From a virus, in IMG/VR virus record IMGVR_UViG_3300032116_001280, positions 1 through 24,325 of that record: a stretch of 24,325 bases of DNA. The stretch is one strand, 5' to 3'. This document shows, one piece after another, positions 13,548-20,500 of the stretch (position 1 is the first letter of the stretch; each line of letters begins with the position of its first letter). The translations under genes and the position numbers were made by a program. The notes under the pieces are model-generated. The model searched no databases and was not told the DNA's origin. It worked only from the letters and a program-made list of their open reading frames with translations.

Positions 13548-14801
13548 TTAGAGAATATTTTTAATTTTAACGAGCCTATAATAATCATTTGATGTTGCAG
13601 CTAGAGTTGCTCCATCGCCACCTAGTGGGTTTGATACCATACCATAGCGGGTTTTAAAACCTATTTTTGGTTGGAAAGTATCTGGATCAACTGCACGAAC
13701 CATTTGTAGCGGAACGTATGGGCAATAGAATAGACCTGCGTCATATGCATTTGTACCCTTATAACCAACAACCATAACATCCGAGAATGTGGTAGCGGCT
13801 GTTGAGAAGTAAGGATCAACATACACCTTATAGCGACCATTTAGAATACCAGCAAAAGTATTGCCAGTATCATCAACATTTAGGTCGGTTGATAGAGCAG
13901 GAGTATAATCTAGCTTACCAGCCATTGCTAGAGCAGAAGCAACGTCAGAAGAGCAAACAATAATGTTACCCTTTCCTCTACGAGTTGTCTTTGCAATAGT
14001 ATTAGCTTCACGCTCAACGTGGAACATTAGACCCTTGAATCTTTCGACTGACCAACGACCGTCAGAGTCAACGTCTAGGTCAAAGAATCCAGCAGTTGTG
14101 GTTCCGGTAGCAGCACCAGCCTTAGCAATCTTGTAAAGAGTACGAACAACTTCACGATTGATTTCGGCAGTGATTTCTGTTGATAGAATATTGCTTAGTT
14201 CTGACTCGGCATCTAGACCGTGAACAGTCTTTAGATCTTGAGCTAGTTCTAGCGAGTATTCTGCCTTTAGTGCACGAGTCTTCGCCTCAACAGTTACTTT
14301 CTCGATTGAGAAGCCCATGTTAAGAGGAGAGAAACCTTCACCAGCAGCAGTAGTTAGACCAGTACCAAAGGTTCCTAGAGAACCACCAGATTGGAATACA
14401 TCAGCTTGGTGTGTACCAGTTCCGGCGAAGTCGGTGTCGGCTTCGTTGAATAGAGCTTCGGTTGAAGTTAGAGGACCAGTTGCGCCTGAACCATACTTTG
14501 ACTTCATGGCGAAGATAAGACCTGTTGGCATGTTCATTGGTTGAACGCCGCAGATATCATAAGCCATTAGGTTTGGTTGAGTTCTACGAACTAGAGCAAT
14601 TAGAACCGGATCAAACTTATCGACGTTACCCATTACGTTTGCTGGTGTACCAGCTTCCATAATTAGCTTTCTTGATTCGGATAAGGCGTTCTCTTGATTC
14701 TCTAGTAGAATCGCTGTTACTTGCTTTCTGTAAGCATCTTTGATTTGAGGTAATTCTGGGTGTTCTAGAATCGCCTTCCATTTGTTTTGTAGATTAGACA
14801 T
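13548..14801 (-). CDS. gp23: Major capsid protein, T4 gp23-like
   Basis: The 417-residue protein shows the gp23 layout: helical propeptide 1-49, then I-M-E|A at 47-50, the expected gp21 cut, followed by GTPANVMGNVDKFDPVLIALVRRTQPNL and 'AYDICGVQPMNMPTGLIFAM'. The rest has the HK97-fold core ('SLELAQDLKTVHGLDAESELSNIL'). T4 gp23 is about 521 residues, so a domain is absent; shorter gp23 versions occur in other T4-superfamily phages. Cleaved hexamers build the head. ATG 14801 follows AAAGGAG at six bases. It has its own late promoter at 14833 and a strong terminator after it, consistent with very high late expression. Confidence 0.97.
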   Translation of the reverse strand: MSNLQNKWKAILEHPELPQIKDAYRKQVTAILLENQENALSESRKLIMEAGTPANVMGNVDKFDPVLIALVRRTQPNLMAYDICGVQPMNMPTGLIFAMKSKYGSGATGPLTSTEALFNEADTDFAGTGTHQADVFQSGGSLGTFGTGLTTAAGEGFSPLNMGFSIEKVTVEAKTRALKAEYSLELAQDLKTVHGLDAESELSNILSTEITAEINREVVRTLYKIAKAGAATGTTTAGFFDLDVDSDGRWSVERFKGLMFHVEREANTIAKTTRRGKGNIIVCSSDVASALAMAGKLDYTPALSTDLNVDDTGNTFAGILNGRYKVYVDPYFSTAATTFSDVMVVGYKGTNAYDAGLFYCPYVPLQMVRAVDPDTFQPKIGFKTRYGMVSNPLGGDGATLAATSNDYYRLVKIKNIL

Positions 14802-14832
14802 ATTTCTCCTTTAAAGAAACAATTTATATTCT

Positions 14833-14840
14833 TATTTATA
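14833..14840 (-). promoter_or_regulatory. T4-type late promoter of gp23
   Basis: Exact TATAAATA on the minus strand, 31 bases upstream of the gp23 ATG. Confidence 0.85.
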
Positions 14841-14845
14841 AAAAA

Positions 14846-16081
14846 TTAAAACTTGAGATTTTTAGTAATAGCATTTGCATAAAGAGACATTACAGGATTT
14901 TCAGCCAGAACTTCTTCTGATTCTGATTTTTCATTTAATGCGTCTTCAGTTAGATTCTTCTTTGAAGTCTTAGTTGAAACTTCGAAAGCATTCTTAGCAA
15001 TTTCTCTTAGATCTTGTTCATAAGATGACTTGTTTTCGAATGTTACGCTTTCAACTAACTTCTTGAATCTTTCCTTTTGTACAACAGTTAAATCTTTGGA
15101 AACGCATTCAAAGATATTGTTCTTAACTTCTTTTTCGACTCTGTTCTTGTAAGCAATAGTCTTAGAAATTTGTTCATTTAATTGGTGTTCGTAAGTTTCT
15201 TTCTGTTCAGAAATTTGAGCTTCAAGATCTTGAATCTTAGCATTTAGTTCTTCAGTTGGATTCTTTCCTTCTGGAACTTCGATATTGTGTTCAGTTAGAA
15301 GATTCTTTGCACCATTAAAGAATGATTCTAGGATCTCTAATTTTAAACCTTGATCAACTGCTAACTCATTTTCTTCAACCCAAGATTCAGCAATATAAGT
15401 TAGATACTTATCTACAGAATCAACAACTGATTCGTAAACTTCAATTGCTTCTTCCGTTTCTTCTTCCTTCATTGGTTCTTCTTCAGTTGTAGATACTTGA
15501 GAAGTTTCTGCTTTCTTCATATCTTTAACTGTTGAGATAAGTTTATTGGCTAGACCAGCATCATCGGCGATCGCTTTAAGAATCAAAATAATATTTCCGA
15601 ATGCATCATCCGCAATGGCATTTCCTTCGATATCAGATAAAGTGGCTTGTAATGATCTTACGAAAGCTGCTGGATTTACACCTAGAGCTCTTAGAACTTT
15701 AAGCATCTCTGGATCCATAGCTAATTCTTTGGGATCAACTCCTTCAATTCCATCAGCTTCATCAACGATCTCAGATTCTGATTCAAGAGTAACAATTTCT
15801 TCGTCTTCTTTAATACCTGCTGTTTTCATAACACCCTTTGCGATTTCGTGCGCCTTTCTGATAGTGGATTTTTTAAGAGGTGGTTTATCGCCAGTCATTT
15901 GCATTGCTTTCGCAGTTCCTACAGCATATGCTGAGCCTGGTGTATCTACTGGCCCCATTCCCATTTTTTCTTCAATCTTCTTTTGAACTGCATCTTCGAA
16001 AACTGTCTTTAACTGTTCCTTAAACTCAGGAGTTAAATCCATACCTTCGAAGAGAGAATCAAATGTGTTTTGATTATCCAT
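14846..16081 (-). CDS. gp22: Prohead core scaffold protein, gp22-like, enlarged
   Basis: Position between gp21 and gp23 and the C-terminal half identify it. 'YLTYIAESWVEENELAVDQ' (about 227-245), 'LEILESFFNGAKNLLTEHNIEVPEG' and the long coiled coil 280-360 match the gp22 pattern. It forms the inner scaffold that gp21 later degrades. L-F-E|G at 10-13 and L-A-E|N at 392-395 fit gp21 sites. It is 411 residues against about 269 in T4: residues about 45-215 seem to be an extra part with 'TGDKPPLKKSTIRKAHEIAKG' split over 63-83 and a second helical unit (120-190), then an acidic linker. ATG 16081 follows AGGAG at eight bases. Confidence 0.92.
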   Translation of the reverse strand: MDNQNTFDSLFEGMDLTPEFKEQLKTVFEDAVQKKIEEKMGMGPVDTPGSAYAVGTAKAMQMTGDKPPLKKSTIRKAHEIAKGVMKTAGIKEDEEIVTLESESEIVDEADGIEGVDPKELAMDPEMLKVLRALGVNPAAFVRSLQATLSDIEGNAIADDAFGNIILILKAIADDAGLANKLISTVKDMKKAETSQVSTTEEEPMKEEETEEAIEVYESVVDSVDKYLTYIAESWVEENELAVDQGLKLEILESFFNGAKNLLTEHNIEVPEGKNPTEELNAKIQDLEAQISEQKETYEHQLNEQISKTIAYKNRVEKEVKNNIFECVSKDLTVVQKERFKKLVESVTFENKSSYEQDLREIAKNAFEVSTKTSKKNLTEDALNEKSESEEVLAENPVMSLYANAITKNLKF

Positions 16082-16108
16082 TAATTCTTCTCCTATATCT
16101 ATATTTCT

Positions 16109-16116
16109 TATTTATA
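16109..16116 (-). promoter_or_regulatory. T4-type late promoter of gp22
   Basis: Exact TATAAATA on the minus strand, 27 bases upstream of the gp22 ATG and just past the gp21 stop. Confidence 0.85.
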
Positions 16117-16120
16117 AAAT

Positions 16121-16765
16121 TTACAATTTTGAAAGAAAATCTTTGAAAATAGTTATCTTAGTTTCTGGAAGAGATATAGATGTTGAGTTATCAATTTGTT
16201 TCTTCCATTCTTCAATTTGAATTTCTTTAAATCTACCATTCTCATAAACCCACTCTCTTGATTCCATAACAGCTTCAACAAAGGCTTCTTGTGCCGAAGG
16301 ATCAGCAACAATATCAGCAGCAGTCATAATCTTATAATCTGGCTGAACAATTGAATAACCACCATCTTGAGATAATGATCCTAATCCTCTTGTAGAAACA
16401 CCAAGAGTGCAATCCGCATCAATAAATGCCTTTACAATATTTCCGTTTGGTGTATCTAAGATTCTTGCCTTACCAATAAAATTATTACCATCAGGAGTTA
16501 AAGAAACAATAAGATGCGAAACTTTATCGAGATTAATTGTTGGATTTTCTGGGTGACCTAATTCACCGAATGCTCTATTCTTAGAAACATATTCTTCGCA
16601 GTATCTGGACACTTCTTCAGTCATCCATTCTTTCTTGTACTTTCTGCCGTTTCTATTTGCTTTTTCGCATTGAATAAAGATACCTTCGATGAAATATTTC
16701 TTAGCACCTTCAACTGCTTCTGAGATTATTTTAACTTCTTGATTTACTTCTCTTAGTAGTTTCAT
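16121..16765 (-). CDS. gp21: Prohead core protease, gp21-like
   Basis: The 214-residue protein has the signature of the herpes-assemblin-like prohead protease. GELGHP at 67-72 supplies catalytic His71 and GVSTRG at 122-127 supplies Ser124; 'ADIVADPSAQEAFVEAV' (150-166) follows as in the family. Residues 'FIEGIFIQCEKANRNGRKY' start the fold. I-S-E|A at 14-17 is a likely self-cleavage site removing the N-terminus. It cuts scaffold, capsid and internal proteins at L/I-x-E sites during head maturation. ATG 16765 overlaps the stop of the upstream basic protein by four bases (ATGA). Confidence 0.95.
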   Translation of the reverse strand: MKLLREVNQEVKIISEAVEGAKKYFIEGIFIQCEKANRNGRKYKKEWMTEEVSRYCEEYVSKNRAFGELGHPENPTINLDKVSHLIVSLTPDGNNFIGKARILDTPNGNIVKAFIDADCTLGVSTRGLGSLSQDGGYSIVQPDYKIMTAADIVADPSAQEAFVEAVMESREWVYENGRFKEIQIEEWKKQIDNSTSISLPETKITIFKDFLSKL

Positions 16766-17031
16766 TTGTACAATCCTGCTCTTTTTCCTCTGGTTATAGA
16801 TATCTTTCTTTTTCTTAAAATTGAAGATAATTTAGCTGCTCGCTTTCTTACTGACTTCTTTGCTGATAATTTTCTTCTTCTCTTTTCAGCAGGTGACATC
16901 TTTACTATCTTTTTACCGCTTACTTTAAATCCTGCTTTTGCGGATTTAATTTTCTTTCTCTGAATCTTACCGCCACGCACACGATCATATCTAATCTTCT
17001 GACCCATCTTAACTGTTTTTTCGTTAAGCAT
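16762..17031 (-). CDS. Very basic small protein next to gp21, candidate core protein (gp68 position)
   Basis: The 89-residue protein is dominated by Lys and Arg: 'GGKIQRKKIKSAKAG', 'MSPAEKRRRKLSAKKS', 'KRAAKLSSILRKRKIS'. It sits where T4 has gp68, and T4-type phages often carry a short basic protein just before gp21, so a prohead core or DNA-associated role is likely; sequence alone does not prove homology to gp68. The start may be ATG 17031, which overlaps the upstream stop (TAATG), or ATG 17007 (MGQKIRYDRVRGG); neither has a strong ribosome site. It overlaps gp21 by ATGA. Confidence 0.8.
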   Translation of the reverse strand: MLNEKTVKMGQKIRYDRVRGGKIQRKKIKSAKAGFKVSGKKIVKMSPAEKRRRKLSAKKSVRKRAAKLSSILRKRKISITRGKRAGLYK

Positions 17032-17450
17032 TAGCTATATTGACCAACCTTGGTAAATCCTGAAGTCTTTTCTACTTTCATAATAATGGTATAAGGATCA
17101 GCTGTAGTAGAAGTAAGAAGAATAGTTGAATCTGCCCCTGGTGCTGAATTAGTAATCTTAGTTTGATAATCTCTGTAAAGATCTAATCTTCCTGATCCAT
17201 CGAAGTGTCCAATTAATGCATCTGTTGAACCATTGAAGTATAAAGAAATTTTATTAGTACCTGTAATAGACCAATCAATCTTTTCAATAGAAACAATGGC
17301 AACACCAATTGTATTTGCAAATCCTGTTGCGCCGATTGGTCCAGTTGCGCCTCCGGGATGTAACACGAAAGTTAAAGTTTCTGCTGCAGCACCAGATATT
17401 TGTATAACAGCTGAATTTTCGTCTTGTTTAAGAATTGTAGTTGTAGCCAT
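17031..17450 (-). CDS. Unrecognised 139-residue beta-rich structural candidate
   Basis: The protein starts MATTTILKQDENSAVIQISG and is rich in Thr, Gly, Ser and Ile with strand-like segments throughout. A short collagen-like run GGATGPIGATG lies at 28-38. 'SLYFNGSTDALIGHFDGSGRLDLY' and 'STILLTSTTADPYTIIMKV' look like beta-sandwich strands. It sits inside the head-gene cluster between the gp67-like gene and the basic protein, which has no match in the T4 order, so a head decoration or fibre role is a guess. ATG 17450 follows AAGG at nine bases. Confidence 0.75.
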   Translation of the reverse strand: MATTTILKQDENSAVIQISGAAAETLTFVLHPGGATGPIGATGFANTIGVAIVSIEKIDWSITGTNKISLYFNGSTDALIGHFDGSGRLDLYRDYQTKITNSAPGADSTILLTSTTADPYTIIMKVEKTSGFTKVGQYS

Positions 17451-17461
17451 TTATTATGCCT

Positions 17462-17617
17462 TTATAAACTCTTAGAGATTTCTAATTTCTTCTTTTCAAG
17501 AATATCGTGTATCTTTTGTGATACAATTGAATCTACTAATGGTTTAATAGAATTTGGTTTATTATCTTTTGATAGCTCAATAATTTTTTGGATCTTTTCT
17601 CTTTGTGAAGTTGTCAT
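17462..17617 (-). CDS. Short prohead core protein, gp67-like
   Basis: A 51-residue frame (MTTSQREKIQKIIELSKDN, then KPLVDSIVSQKIHDILEKKK, ending LEISKSL) lies between portal and gp21, where T4 has gene 67. The pattern 'I...I.....L.EKK.EI..S.' matches the N-terminal helical part of gp67-type core proteins. The long acidic tail of T4 gp67 is missing. ATG 17617 follows AGGA at eight bases. The gene ends 11 bases before the next start. Confidence 0.75.
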   Translation of the reverse strand: MTTSQREKIQKIIELSKDNKPNSIKPLVDSIVSQKIHDILEKKKLEISKSL

Positions 17618-17627
17618 TTTATTATTC

Positions 17628-19151
17628 CTATACTTCTGGAGTTATTTCTGTTCCAATTTCTTCTCCACCTAGTTCTGGAGAAAATGTGTCAGTTGGTTGT
17701 TCAGCTTGAGGTTCTTCTTTCTTTTCTTCTTTATCTTTCTTTATTTCTGCTATTTCTTCTTCAGATAACTTCAAGAAATTCTTCTTGATATAATCTGGTG
17801 AGAAATAATCATCACCTAAACCAATAGCAGTTGAAGCTAATTCCATTCTTCTTGTCTGAATTTCTGCTTCGTTGTATTCTAAGAAGTGAGAATCTTTTCT
17901 GAAATCGTAGAAGATATTATTCTTAATATAAGCATCCCATTCATCAACAGTTACAATATTCTTAAGAATTAATTGCTTTCTTAATAGATCTGTAAATAGA
18001 ATAGCAAATCTATTTCTTAATCTCTTAATAAACTTTGTAAACTTAACTTCTTCTCTGTCGATTTCTGTTGCTCTACCTGTATTAAATGTAGAACCAGCTG
18101 TAAGTCTTGTGTTTGGAACGTGTAGGGCACGATATAATCTCTTTTGGAAATACTCGACATCGCCCATCTCACCTAAATTCTGTCCACCAGGTAGAGTTGA
18201 AATATCTGTTGACTTACCATCGTCGCCAACGGGAATCCAATAATCTTCAAGAATTGATAAAGTTTTTGCGTCATCACGTAAATCGCCTGTTACAGAATCA
18301 TACACAATCTTATTTCTGAACTTATTCATCAATCCATTTACATATTGTTCAGCTTTAATCTTTGGAAGCCCACCAGTTCCTACTTTAAAAATTCTTCTTT
18401 CGGGGGCACGTGCTAGACGATAGATAACAGTAGCATCTTCTAACATTCGCAATTGATTGTAAGGTTTAATTGCTTTATGTAGATAAGAAATAATAACTGA
18501 CTTATTTCTATAATCAATTAATCCTGAGTTTGCCGACGCAACAGAATCTGCCGGAATATTCACGTTATTGTAGACATAATATTCTTTAACTGGTTTTTGA
18601 ATTTTTACACCACGTTTCGAATATTCGTCTTTTACTTCTTTAATCTTATTAATATCTCTAGGATCCATATATCGCAATTCTTGGATCCCATCTTTAGTAT
18701 TTTTTGCATCAATTACAATATTGAAATAAATTCTTCCATCGATATACCATCTCTTAAAGATTTCATACGCATTAGCATTAAAATCTAGAAGATTTAAAAT
18801 GTTATCAAATTCACCAGAAATAACTTCTTTCACTTCTTCGCTGAAAGGTAACTTATCTAATACAATTCCGACTGGGGACTCTGCTCCATCCCCAGTCACA
18901 ATTGCTTCGTTAATAATTTCATCAATTGCCGACTCAATATCAGATTGAAGAGATAATTCTCTATACTTATTAATTAAGAGTTTGGAATCCGATGTACCAA
19001 ACTCTAAATTATAAGCTGTGTTGATGAACCCGCCGCTTGTTGTTACAATCGTGGCGCCATCGTCGTCAATGGGAGTAACAGGAGAAATTAATTCTTTCTC
19101 CTCGTCAACTCCTTTTCTCTTAATCGTGAAACCAAAGAAATCAAACGGCAT
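17628..19151 (-). CDS. gp20: Portal vertex protein, gp20-like
   Basis: The 507-residue protein matches the portal of T4-type phages in size (T4 about 524) and in motifs: 'LSLQSDIESAIDEIINEAIV' near 69-88, 'RWYIDGRIYFNI', 'LRYMDPRDI', 'RLARAPERRIFKVGTGGLPK' and 'KDDAKTLSILEDYW'-like text at 'LRDDAKTLSILEDYWIPVG', then 'LPGGQNLGEMGDVEYFQKRLYRAL' split across 315-340. It forms the dodecameric ring through which gp17 pumps DNA. The C-terminus is a charged Lys/Glu stretch. ATG 19151 follows AAGGAA at eight bases. It is 12 bases from the tail tube gene. Confidence 0.97.
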   Translation of the reverse strand: MPFDFFGFTIKRKGVDEEKELISPVTPIDDDGATIVTTSGGFINTAYNLEFGTSDSKLLINKYRELSLQSDIESAIDEIINEAIVTGDGAESPVGIVLDKLPFSEEVKEVISGEFDNILNLLDFNANAYEIFKRWYIDGRIYFNIVIDAKNTKDGIQELRYMDPRDINKIKEVKDEYSKRGVKIQKPVKEYYVYNNVNIPADSVASANSGLIDYRNKSVIISYLHKAIKPYNQLRMLEDATVIYRLARAPERRIFKVGTGGLPKIKAEQYVNGLMNKFRNKIVYDSVTGDLRDDAKTLSILEDYWIPVGDDGKSTDISTLPGGQNLGEMGDVEYFQKRLYRALHVPNTRLTAGSTFNTGRATEIDREEVKFTKFIKRLRNRFAILFTDLLRKQLILKNIVTVDEWDAYIKNNIFYDFRKDSHFLEYNEAEIQTRRMELASTAIGLGDDYFSPDYIKKNFLKLSEEEIAEIKKDKEEKKEEPQAEQPTDTFSPELGGEEIGTEITPEV

Positions 19152-19163
19152 CAGAAATATTCC

Positions 19164-19706
19164 TTATTCTGTTATCACTGGCGGATTTTGTGAATAATTA
19201 GTTTCCCACCAATCGTATTGGAAAGTTACTGTAAATTCTTCAATAGCATCATTAGATTCCCATGATACGTCAATTGCAGAAATATCCGACGGCCATAAAC
19301 CTTCAAATTTATATTGTTGTAGCAATTCACCTTGACCTCGTTTACCGTATTGATTTACAAGTGCAAATGCTTTGTAGGTGTTATTTGGTTTTGTTTTGAT
19401 ATTGCTAACGTGAGTATTTATTTCACTCATCCATCTTTCGAAAGAATTTCTAACCTTAAATGTTTCTTCGTTGATAACCGTTACAGTCCACTCAGCGAAA
19501 GTTTGATCACCTTGTACTTTAATTTTTCTTCCGAAATAAGGAACTTCGATAATTCCTAATGTTTTACCTGGTAATTGAGCCGATTTGCAATGAAAACTGA
19601 AATCTCTTGTAGGTACTCCTGGATAACTAATGAAGGCTTCGAATAAAGTAGGTCTCGCACCTTCTTTAACTAAAGCTCCCTTAAAATCGTTTAAATTAAA
19701 TGGCAT
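19164..19706 (-). CDS. gp19: Tail tube protein, gp19-like
   Basis: The 180-residue protein (T4 163) has the expected start MPFNLNDFKGALVKEGARP, then 'LFEAFISYPG', 'FHCKSAQLPG', 'PYFGRKIKVQGDQTFAEWTVTV' and 'FERWMSEINTH', ending in 'TFQYDWWETN'. These are hallmarks of contractile-tail tube proteins that stack as hexamers inside the sheath. ATG 19706 has only a distant AGGA (13 bases). It lies after the HNH gene; in T4 gp19 directly follows gp18. Confidence 0.97.
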   Translation of the reverse strand: MPFNLNDFKGALVKEGARPTLFEAFISYPGVPTRDFSFHCKSAQLPGKTLGIIEVPYFGRKIKVQGDQTFAEWTVTVINEETFKVRNSFERWMSEINTHVSNIKTKPNNTYKAFALVNQYGKRGQGELLQQYKFEGLWPSDISAIDVSWESNDAIEEFTVTFQYDWWETNYSQNPPVITE

Positions 19707-19729
19707 ATGATTTACTTAATCCTTTATTC

Positions 19730-20500
19730 TTATTTATTCGTTAGAATATTTGTACAACTCGCACCTTTACTTCTGTTTAATTTCCAAGGTAAAAGTTGTA
19801 AATTCTTTATGTCAGAACACTCTTCGATTGAAATATCGTTATCGAAACAATATTTAATTGATTTTATATGATCTAATTGATAACCACCATCAACACCACA
19901 CAGAGTTCTATTATAATTATTTGGGTTTATAATTTTTATATTATTTTCATAATTTTTTTCAGTTAAAATTCTAACTTTTGAAGAATATTCTTTAAATTTC
20001 GTCTTATTTGGATTCCAATTTGGATGGTCTTTTCCAGAAAAATGTTTTAAATTTAAAGTCCATTTTTCAATTAATTCTGGATTATTTCTTATCCACTCTG
20101 AATGTTTTCTGCCAGTTTCTTTGGCAATATATTTTCCACGATCTGTCTGATAAAAATCTTTTGTATCTTCGCTTTTCTTTAATCTGTATTCTTTAGTAGT
20201 AACAGTTTTCTTCATTTTTTCGTTAGCATTTTTGAGAATACACTTACCACAATATTTAATTCTTTCTTCAAATTCATATAATCTTCCTATTGGTTGTGTG
20301 TATAATTCATTGCAGTTATCACATTCTAAAGTTACTTTTGTACAATTGCATTTTAATTGGAATGCTTGTATTTGTGTAATTTCAATTATTTGTTTTTTCA
20401 CCACAGTTGGGTGCATTTGTCTAATTTTCATTAGATTTCTTGCCCCAACTGTGACATTGACATTATGATTCAAAATCATATAATTCTTAGAATTGTCCAA
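19730..20500 (-). CDS. HNH-type endonuclease with zinc-ribbon cysteines, between gp18 and gp19
   Basis: The HNH core is at the C-terminus: 'YQLDHIKSI' (Asp210-His211), 'DIKNLQLLPWKLNRSKG' (Asn233, Asn242). Upstream lie Cys pairs CNC at 51-53, CDNC at 60-63 and CGKC at 84-87, likely zinc-binding. 'WNPNKTKFKEYSSKVRILT' links the two. It is a free-standing homing endonuclease inserted in the tail operon. The start is uncertain. TTG 20498-20500 has AGGA five bases upstream but overlaps gp18 by 14 bases; ATG 20479 avoids overlap but has no Shine-Dalgarno sequence and lies in a small hairpin. Residue numbers here count from the TTG. Confidence 0.88.
   Translation of the reverse strand: MDNSKNYMILNHNVNVTVGARNLMKIRQMHPTVVKKQIIEITQIQAFQLKCNCTKVTLECDNCNELYTQPIGRLYEFEERIKYCGKCILKNANEKMKKTVTTKEYRLKKSEDTKDFYQTDRGKYIAKETGRKHSEWIRNNPELIEKWTLNLKHFSGKDHPNWNPNKTKFKEYSSKVRILTEKNYENNIKIINPNNYNRTLCGVDGGYQLDHIKSIKYCFDNDISIEECSDIKNLQLLPWKLNRSKGASCTNILTNK
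19731..19738 (-). promoter_or_regulatory. Candidate late promoter of gp19 (AATAAATA variant)
   Basis: The minus strand reads AATAAATA 25 bases upstream of the gp19 ATG. It overlaps the last codons of the HNH gene and differs from the exact octamer by one base. Confidence 0.45.

Noticed and set aside
15546-15986. A 146-residue plus-strand open frame
   Set aside because: It is antisense to gp22 with no independent start signals.
19408-19418. A TATTTATT string (AATAAATA on the minus strand) inside gp19
   Set aside because: It lies in the middle of the coding region with no gene start downstream that needs it.
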